DNA of 64,000 nt, taken from the NCBI GenBank assembly GCA_963932465.1, contig OZ010788.1, positions 201,378,559 through 201,442,558 on the forward strand. Direction: 5' to 3'. Below are positions 57,361-64,000 of the stretch, in pieces. Under the pieces are notes generated by a model. The model was not told where the DNA came from and searched no databases. It was given only the letters and a program-made list of their open reading frames with translations. Within the stretch, counting starts at the first letter, position 1. The number at the start of each line of letters is the position of its first letter. The stretch comes from Maratus speciosus. Lineage: Eukaryota; Arthropoda; Arachnida; Araneae; Salticidae. Both the position numbers and the translations under genes were made by a program.

Positions 57361-57948
57361 GGTGCGTGTACCAGTACTGTTACACGAACCTTTTATTCTG
57401 AATGGAAAGGAGTTTAAAACGAGCATTCGGGATTTCAACTCATTATTTTTCTCAACCTACGACAAAACGAAATATTTCAAAAAAAAAAAAAAAGATTTGT
57501 TTTTGGGATTTAGTGCTGAACAGTGTGGCAGCTTAGAGGGGCTTCTTTAAGCTCTCCAGTCCCCTTTACGCTCATTCCAATTAATCAGATGTCTTGTAAT
57601 AGATGGAGCCATTGGGAGATAGTATAGCTGCAGTTATAAAACTACAGAAGAATAGTTTAAGGATAGCGAAAAAATAACGAAAGTAAAATTAAGGTAGTAG
57701 CTTTAAGAAGTAAGAATGATAAAAAGTTAAGATAATTAAAAAAGGTAAAAGAAAAATAATAATGTTGAGTACTAGTTTAAAAGAGGGGCAAGGACTAGCT
57801 AGGTAAAAGAGGGTGACAAATGCTATAGGAGTTAAACAAAGGCACTTTCAGAGCAATTTTTCTTATAGATACTTATTATTATTTATTTATTTGCAACTTA
57901 CTTTATATGGACATATATATATTTATTTTTCGTATATTTATATATATA
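57361..57948. other. Unassigned sequence ending in a TA-rich stretch
   Basis: Contains an open frame at 57,332-57,550 that starts in the hAT end and has no domain. TATATA repeats lead up to the next element. Confidence 0.4.
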
Positions 57949-60900
57949 CAGTGTGTCCACGTATAACCTGACCGACCTTTATTTTCGCAACCGTTGGTCC
58001 TAGATGTATACTTCCAATTACAAAAATGGTTTAAATAAGGTAAAGAATTAATTTTAAAGTGATATGGGTCAAGGAAAACATCTCTCTATTCTAAAAAAAA
58101 GTAACTACCGCTGTCACCGCCGCCGCCGCCGGTTTTGAATTTTTTGTGACCGGGGGTCTTTCTTCGTTAATATTAAGAAAAATAATGCATACAAAAATAT
58201 GAAAATCGGTAGTATTATACAGAAATGTTTGATAAACACGCTGATGTAGACAGTTTTCAGATCGAAGAATTATTTTAAGAGATATTTAATGCTAAAGTTG
58301 GACAAAATCGTTCCACTAAAAAAGTTTTATAGGAGCAAAAACTGTTCATAGGAATTTAATCATTTTTAGATCATTTTATGCGTTAGAATTTGCCGGAGTG
58401 CAGATTGCATTAATTTTTTTTATTTTGACTAATTTTTTGAGGTTTTATTTCTATTTTAAATTCAGATTTTCAGCATTTCTAGAGATATTTTTAACAGATT
58501 TTAGAAAGTGATATTAATTTAAACTGTTGCCAACTGTATAAACAGCGGAAACAATAATGTTTGCTTCAAAAAAAAAATATTTATACGTGTAAATAAATTA
58601 AAAATTTATTTACACGTGACTATTATAAACAGAAAAAAACATTTGGAATTAGAATTAAATAATTATGTACAAAAAGCAGGAACTTATTAAAAATTACGTC
58701 ATAAAAACTATAATTACACGTGAATTTTAAGAGAGAAAGGAATTTGTAAAACAATAAATTTATTAACATGCGTTAGAAGTCTTAAATAAGAGAAATTACG
58801 TCATATTTACGTCACATTACAGTTATTACATAAAATGAACACAAAATAATATTGCAAAACGGTTTAAATTTAGAAATTGCGCTAGAGATTTATTTGATAT
58901 TTTAAGAGTATACTTTTCAACTATTTTTGTTAGGGAAGCGCAAATAATATTTCATTTCTAACACAAGTACATTCACGTGAATATTAAAAAGAGAAAGAAT
59001 AGTTTGGTCAAAATTACGTCAGATTAAAAGCGATTAATTTAAAATGTCTCATTTAAAAGAACTTTCTTTTCACTTTGTTAAAAAATACCAGGAGACAAAG
59101 ACTCAGTTAACTTAATTCCTTTTATATTAGCTTATTTTGAAATGTTGTTACACGTGTCTACGTCATCAAGTTATTTTTATTTCGACGTTTTATTTGTATT
59201 TTTATTAATGTTGTACTAATTTATTTGTTTTTTCGTTATTTAAAATAAAAATTATGTCAATTTGTATAATTTGGCGAGTGGTTTGGCGATTTATATAATT
59301 TGGCGAAATTGGTCGACGGGATAATCAAGTAGTACCGCAACGGATTTGGCGTTAAAATTCCTCAATCAAAGAGAAATGAATAGAAATCCGTTTATAGAGA
59401 GATCGCCACTGTTTTTTAAATTATAATTCAATCTTTCGAAATCTTTTTAAAGCCAATCAAATTAGCGTGCATTTAGTTTCTACGGTGTCTGGACGGGGGT
59501 TGGCGAGCGTAGCTCGTAGGGGGCCGAGCCCCCTAGTTTATTAAAAAATTACGAAATTTAAATTTTTATACGGCCCCCCGGTCCTATAAGTGATATTTAG
59601 TAAAAATGTACTGTGACACTAACAAGTAAGACAAAAAAAGTCCCATTCATCTAACATTAAAATTGATCGAGTTATGAAACTTTGAAATGCATGATTTATA
59701 CCACTTTTTTGCACCTCAAAACGGATGATTTTGGCCATGCTTTCAGTAGTCGTATATAAAGTACTTAAACTTATTTCAAGGTATCTGCGGTTTGAAAGAA
59801 ATCGTTACAACTATTACGATTAAGTTAACTTTTATTAGTTATGTTTCAGATTAATTAAAATAATTGTATTTTAACATATGTTTTATTTTGTAAGGGTTTG
59901 AGGCTATGATTTCTTTTAACAAAAATTATATTATTTTCATAAGGTTTTATTTAACTTTCAACGATCGTCTTTCCAGTTTAAAATTTATACTCGAACTTTA
60001 ACGCACTTTCAAATGTCCGATCAAAGTTAAATTTTACATACTGGCTTAAATCCGATGACAATGTAATATTATTATGATTTTCGACGCTTACCATCTTATA
60101 CGTGCTTATATTAAAGGATAACACAAAAAAATTCGGATATATTACCGTCAACAAGTTTAAAAAAGAGTTACAGATTAAATAACATAAACCTGCGATGGTT
60201 GTGTTTTTTAACTTTTATAATTACGTTTAATGTATTTTTTAACGCTGGATAAAAAAATTACCTTCAATTTTAACCACCATGTCAGGATTTTTCGCAAATC
60301 GTAAATTTCAAAGTTAAAAAAATAGTGAAAAATCAGATACTATAAAATTTTAGTAAGACTTTTTTATTCAGTTTAATTTTATTTAATTCAATAATTTATT
60401 AATTTTTTTCTTAATTAATTCTTAATTAATTCTTATAGATAAACAGCTCAGGGGTCCGATGAGGTTGGGAGGGCAGGGGGGAACCAATTTTAACTTTGAG
60501 CTTTTTAACTATGAAATTTGCGGTTTAAGAAACCTTTTGACGTGATGGTTTAAAATGGATGTCATTTTCGGATTCAGCGCTAAAAAATAGATAAGAATCA
60601 ATTTTTAAAAGCAAAAAACACAGTCATCACATCTATTTTATAGTATCAAATTTTCGCTATTTTTTCTTTTTTTTTTTTTATTTATTTATGATTTGCAAAA
60701 AATCTTTACGTGATGGTAAAAAATAAAGGCCAATTTCGGATTCAATAGTACAGAATACATAAGAATCAATAATCAAAAGCTAAAAAACATGGCATAACCC
60801 AACTTTTGTAGGCTAGTGTAATCTAATACCGTTTTAAAACATGTATCATTTTGTAAAGAATTGAGGCTGTTAATTTTCATCATTTTATTTAACAAAAATT

Positions 60901-61378
60901 CTGTTTCTTTCTTCTTATATGTTTATTACAAACTGTATATTTTGCATTAATATGTCAGAATGATTAAAGATTTCAAATTTATATTGCAATGTTAATTTTA
61001 CTCTGAACTATTTTTTTTTAATATATCTGACGAAATTATATTTCTACTAAATTTGTGAATGATCCCTAATTTTCAGCAAAAAATATGCTCCAACTTTAAA
61101 CAGTTATTACTCGGTCAATTTTAATCGTAGAATAACGAAATTTTTCTTTGTCTTACTTCTTAGTGTAACAAGAAAATTTTACTAAATATAACTTATAAGA
61201 CCGAGGAACCGTATAAAAATTTAAATTTCGTAATTTTTTAAGAAATATTTTTCTTGACCCAAATCACTTTAAAAATAATTCTTTACCTTATTTAAACCAT
61301 TTTTGTAATTGGAAGTATGCATCTAGGACCAACGGTTGCGAAAATAAAGGTCGGTCAGGTTATACGTGGACGACCTGT
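57949..61378. mobile_element. Long inverted-repeat element (TA target), 3,430 bp including a Helitron
   Basis: CAGTGTGTCCACGTATAACC at the left mirrors GGTTATACGTGGACGACCTG at the right, flanked by TA (57,947-57,948; 61,379-61,380). The arms stay recognisable for several hundred bp: the left arm resumes after the Helitron with TTACGAAATTTAAATTTTTA, matched by TAAAAATTTAAATTTCGTAA at the right. Without the Helitron the element is 1,974 bp. No transposase is seen. Confidence 0.88.
58081..59536 (+). mobile_element. Non-autonomous Helitron (copy 2)
   Basis: Begins TCTCTCTATTCTAAAAAAAA and ends with a GGGGGC-CGA-GCCCCC hairpin plus CTAG. It sits between A and T. It matches 6,891-8,190 in reverse complement along its length, with a CCG microsatellite of about five units where the other copy has about nine. 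It contains repeated CACGTG/ACGTCA motifs. No Rep/helicase frame. Confidence 0.93.
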
Positions 61379-61382
61379 ATAT

Positions 61383-62528
61383 ATATCAATGCAAAAACCC
61401 TTGACGGGTTAAAAGTTTCTGACGCAGCACTTTATCTTATGCTCTAAGAATTTTAAATATGGAACTTAAAAATACTGATATCAAATTTTGAGTGACGTTA
61501 TGCTATTTCTTAAAAAATATATTTGTATTTATTTCACCATTTTATTTTTGTTTTATTTATAATCGCATGTGCAAAAGTTATGTTCAACATGAAAAGCTGC
61601 ATAAAATTTTATTCGCTGTTGCTTTATCATTTACATCTCTCATAAATTCAAAATATGTGTTTTAAAAGATATGATATAAAATTTAAGTGACGCCTTGATG
61701 TGACTTTAAAAGGTTTGTTTTTTAAAATTCAATTTAAATTATTTTTGACTTGGTTAAAATATTTTTTTTACATCTACACAATACTTTTAATTTTCCAATT
61801 CACTGTTAAATATATCACTTTCATTGAATCTATACTATGCATTGAAATGTATTTATTTCAATAAATTGATTTATCTTTTGTGTCACGCTATTCAAAATTG
61901 TGAGTAAGATTTATGTAAATGGTTTCTTTGCGTCATTGTGTCCAAACTACATGAAATGTATGAAAAAGGATAGTTTGACGCAAATAAACCATTTACATAA
62001 ATCTTACTCACAATTTTGAATAGCGTGACACAAAAGATAAATCAATTTATTGAAATAAATACATTTCAATGCATAGTATAGATTCAATGAAAGTGATATA
62101 TTTAACAGTGAATTGGAAAATTAAAAGTATTGTGTAGATGTAAAAAAAATATTTTAACCAAGTCAAAAATAATTTAAATTGAATTTTAAAAAACAAACCT
62201 TTTAAAGTCACATCAAGGCGTCACTTAAATTTTATATCATATCTTTTAAAACACATATTTTGAATTTATGAGAGATGTAAATGATAAAGCTACAGCGAAT
62301 AAAATTTTATGCAGCTTTTCATGTTGAACATAACTTTTGCACATGCGATTATAAATAAAACAAAAATAAAATGGTGAAATAAATACAAATATATTTTTTA
62401 AGAAATAGCATAACGTCACTCAAAATTTGATATCAGTATTTTTAAGTTCCATATTTAAAATTCTTAGAGCATAAGATAAAGTGCTGCGTCAGAAACTTTT
62501 AACCCGTCAAGGGTTTTTGCATTGATAT
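61383..62528. repeat. 1.15-kb near-perfect palindrome
   Basis: The left arm (61,383-61,949) and right arm (about 61,970-62,528) are reverse complements with only scattered differences, for example GTTGCTTTATC versus GTAGCTTTATC. The centre is near 61,956 with a spacer of about 20 bp. Landmarks CAAAAACCCTTGACGGGTTA and TAACCCGTCAAGGGTTTTTG mark the outer ends. Confidence 0.93.
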
Positions 62529-63027
62529 CATTACTTTTTTGAGGTTAGTGATAAAATGATTAAAAAAAAGATACTTATGGAATTTAATGCAGATTTAATT
62601 TTTACTATTTTATTACAATTTTCCTTATAGCAGTTTGTATATAAAAACAACTGGGTAAGTATAATCGCAGATCGCACAGAGGGTTTCATTTGATATTCCT
62701 TTAAAAACACTTTATCCTTAAATTAATAAATCCAAAATGTTAATTTATAATTATTAAATCCTTACATAGATGTAGCACCAATAGTTCCAATTTTCATGGG
62801 GCAGGGAACGCACTCTTTTAAACAAACCACCTTCCAATTGAAGTCATCAAAAACCAAGTTGAATAAGTCAGATCCCGTTGTGTTGTTTGACAAACAGCAG
62901 TCTCATGTCCCCTCCTTCCCCCCTTTTTCAAAATTTTTCAGACCAGTACCTAAGAATGGAACCGAAATAATTTTTGCTCTTCAGAAATTACGATAAAAAA
63001 ATAGTATGCAGTACTCATAAATTTACT
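62529..63027. other. Unassigned sequence
   Basis: No element ends recognised. A 66-codon open frame at 62,796-62,996 is without domain. Confidence 0.4.
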
Positions 63028-63038
63028 TTAATGCTATA

Positions 63039-63075
63039 TAGGGTGATTATTAAGTTAATTATAACGTTTGGAATC
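63039..63075. mobile_element. mariner-like solo terminus
   Basis: TATAGGGTGATTATTAAGTT resembles mariner-type ends (compare AAGGGTGATTGTAAATAAT on the reverse strand at about 40,350). No partner in the window. Confidence 0.4.
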
Positions 63076-63129
63076 TGTTGCATTGATGTCCGAAAGGTAG
63101 TTTCTGAGTTATGGAAGCTGGACCCATAA

Positions 63130-63157
63130 GGCGCCATAGAGGGGCGAAGCCCGCTAG
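63130..63157 (+). mobile_element. Helitron 3' terminus (solo)
   Basis: GGGGCGAAGCCCGCTAGT: a short hairpin followed by CTAG (63,154-63,157) and T, as at a Helitron 3' end. The 5' end is not located. Confidence 0.55.
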
Positions 63158-63344
63158 TGTCTATCATAATTATATCTGCCATGTAGACTAATTGCGATAT
63201 TTAATCAAAATAGCTCCCCCCCCCCCCCCCACCCTCCTCATCCCCGGAAATATAACAAATACAAAATGTGTCTTTATAAACCTATCGTCAAATAGGTTTT
63301 TATTTCTTTTTCCCTAAAAAAAAACATGATTTTTATATCCGTAA

Positions 63345-63370
63345 CGTAAATAGCGGACGAAGCCCGCTAG
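63345..63370 (+). mobile_element. Helitron 3' terminus (second, tandem)
   Basis: AGCGGACGAAGCCCGCTAGT: hairpin AGCGGAC/GCCCGCT then CTAG (63,367-63,370) and T. The sequence after it (CCTATCATAATATATA) resembles that after the first terminus (TCTATCATAATTATAT). Confidence 0.6.
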
Positions 63371-63627
63371 TTCCTATCATAATATATATTTTTAATAATT
63401 TTATATAGTCTATAATAAAAATCAGACTTAAAACAGTCTAGTTCCATGAGTACTTGTAGTGTCAGTTACATGCTACGATTTTTGGATACCAGTATTTTAG
63501 AACGGGAAAATGTGACTTATTTTATCGGAGATATCTCATTAATTGAATAAGGTGAAGCAAACTTTTTGAAAAAAAGGTGGCCAACAAGCATGGCAGTTAT
63601 CAGCTATGTGACTTTGTGCTAAAGTCC

Positions 63628-63672
63628 ATTAATTTGATCTGCTTTAAAAAGATTACGGAAGATTGAATTATA
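63628..63672 (-). mobile_element. Helitron fragment
   Basis: Matches the Helitron interior at about 6,953-6,995 (TTTGATCKGCTTTAAAAAGA then TTGAATTATA) with a few substitutions. Flanked on the right by a pogo-like terminus. Confidence 0.7.
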
Positions 63673-63740
63673 GTAGAACCTGGATTAACCGAGCTTCGAT
63701 TAATCGAGGTTTCTGTTAACCGAGCCGATAACAAAGTCTG
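63669..63740. mobile_element. pogo/Tigger-like solo terminus
   Basis: TAGTAGAACCTGGATTAACC followed by repeated ACCGAGC / AATCGAGG blocks is the usual pogo/Tigger end. The other end was not found before the window end. Confidence 0.65.
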
Positions 63741-64000
63741 ATTTTTTTTTTCCTTTTGAATGAGCCTTAAAAATAACCACACTCTTTAGCTCACTGTCCG
63801 TGCTATACAGGCCCTTCTGCCCCCAAAAGCCCTCAACTCCAAAGAAACATTGGACCCTGAGAAGTCAATAGCGAACAATGCTTTGTTTCCAGTGGCTGTG
63901 TGAACTTTCGTAAATTTTTCAATTTGCATTTTAAAATTTACTACTGGTAGTTGATTTTCTTTTTAAATTTGTTCAGCTGTGAAACAGAACTTTACATATA
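63741..64000. other. Unassigned end of window
   Basis: May be the interior of the pogo-like element whose left end is at 63,669. A minus-strand open frame at 63,600-63,782 crosses this end and is not a gene. Confidence 0.35.

Noticed and set aside
61383..62528. Palindrome as an assembly artefact
   Set aside because: The arms differ at several positions, which a simple duplicated-read artefact would not show. The possibility is kept as a check in the findings.

Overview
The window is AT-rich, intron-like and repeat-dense animal DNA. It has no long open reading frames, no operons and no bacterial signals. One host gene is visible, and the rest is a mosaic of transposable-element copies, mostly non-autonomous, plus satellites and simple repeats. 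The element mix (many mariner/Tc1/pogo, hAT, TTAA-type and Helitron copies, GTCT/GACA-rich elements and C/G homopolymer runs in an AT-rich background) fits an arthropod. I lean towards a spider, at low confidence, because nothing here is diagnostic of a species.

Host gene: five short exons on the minus strand (51,879-51,929; 46,037-46,108; 35,703-35,792; 22,640-22,747; 19,308-19,388) encode 134 consecutive residues that read in one frame. They match the end of the PH domain and the following helical region of C-Maf-inducing protein (CMIP). All five exons have lengths divisible by three, phase 0 at both ends, and AG/GT splice sites. Earlier exons must lie beyond 64,000 and later ones below position 1. 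Most of the window is therefore CMIP intron, with introns of 5.8, 10.2, 13.0 and 3.3 kb shown complete.

Layout of the repeats: 1-1,195 is a poly-T run plus an element with a 145-bp tandem repeat and a GACA microsatellite. 2,273-3,652 is a tandem duplication, one copy of which is interrupted by a pogo-like element. 5,659-12,317 holds stacked TTAA-flanked MITEs, a long inverted-repeat element carrying a Helitron, a hAT and a pogo-like element. 13,100-19,036 is a tandem segmental duplication whose two copies carry different TTAA insertions, including a 2.96-kb element with a 327-bp satellite. 22,300-28,950 has further MITEs, a 2.3-kb inverted repeat and a hAT-like element. 28,949-33,379 is a 4.4-kb foldback. 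35,008-37,090 is MITEs. 38,916-43,217 holds two dead mariner/Tc3 transposases and a perfect SINE insertion. 46,353-48,212 is a hAT whose interior has become a 31-bp satellite. 48,417-57,360 holds Tc1-, mariner-, pogo- and hAT-type non-autonomous copies. 57,949-61,378 is a long-TIR element with a second Helitron in one arm. 61,383-62,528 is a 1.1-kb palindrome, followed by Helitron and pogo termini.

The most unusual signal is a family-like set of about 20 short elements. They share an internal core (consensus TTYGCYTTATTTAAT) and inverted-repeat architecture, but their outer arms differ completely. Many TTAA-flanked members carry, just inside the terminus, a perfect palindrome that differs in sequence between subfamilies. 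Members also sit in tandem, sharing one TTAA at their junction. Several insertions can be verified inside the window because a paralogous copy preserves the empty site.
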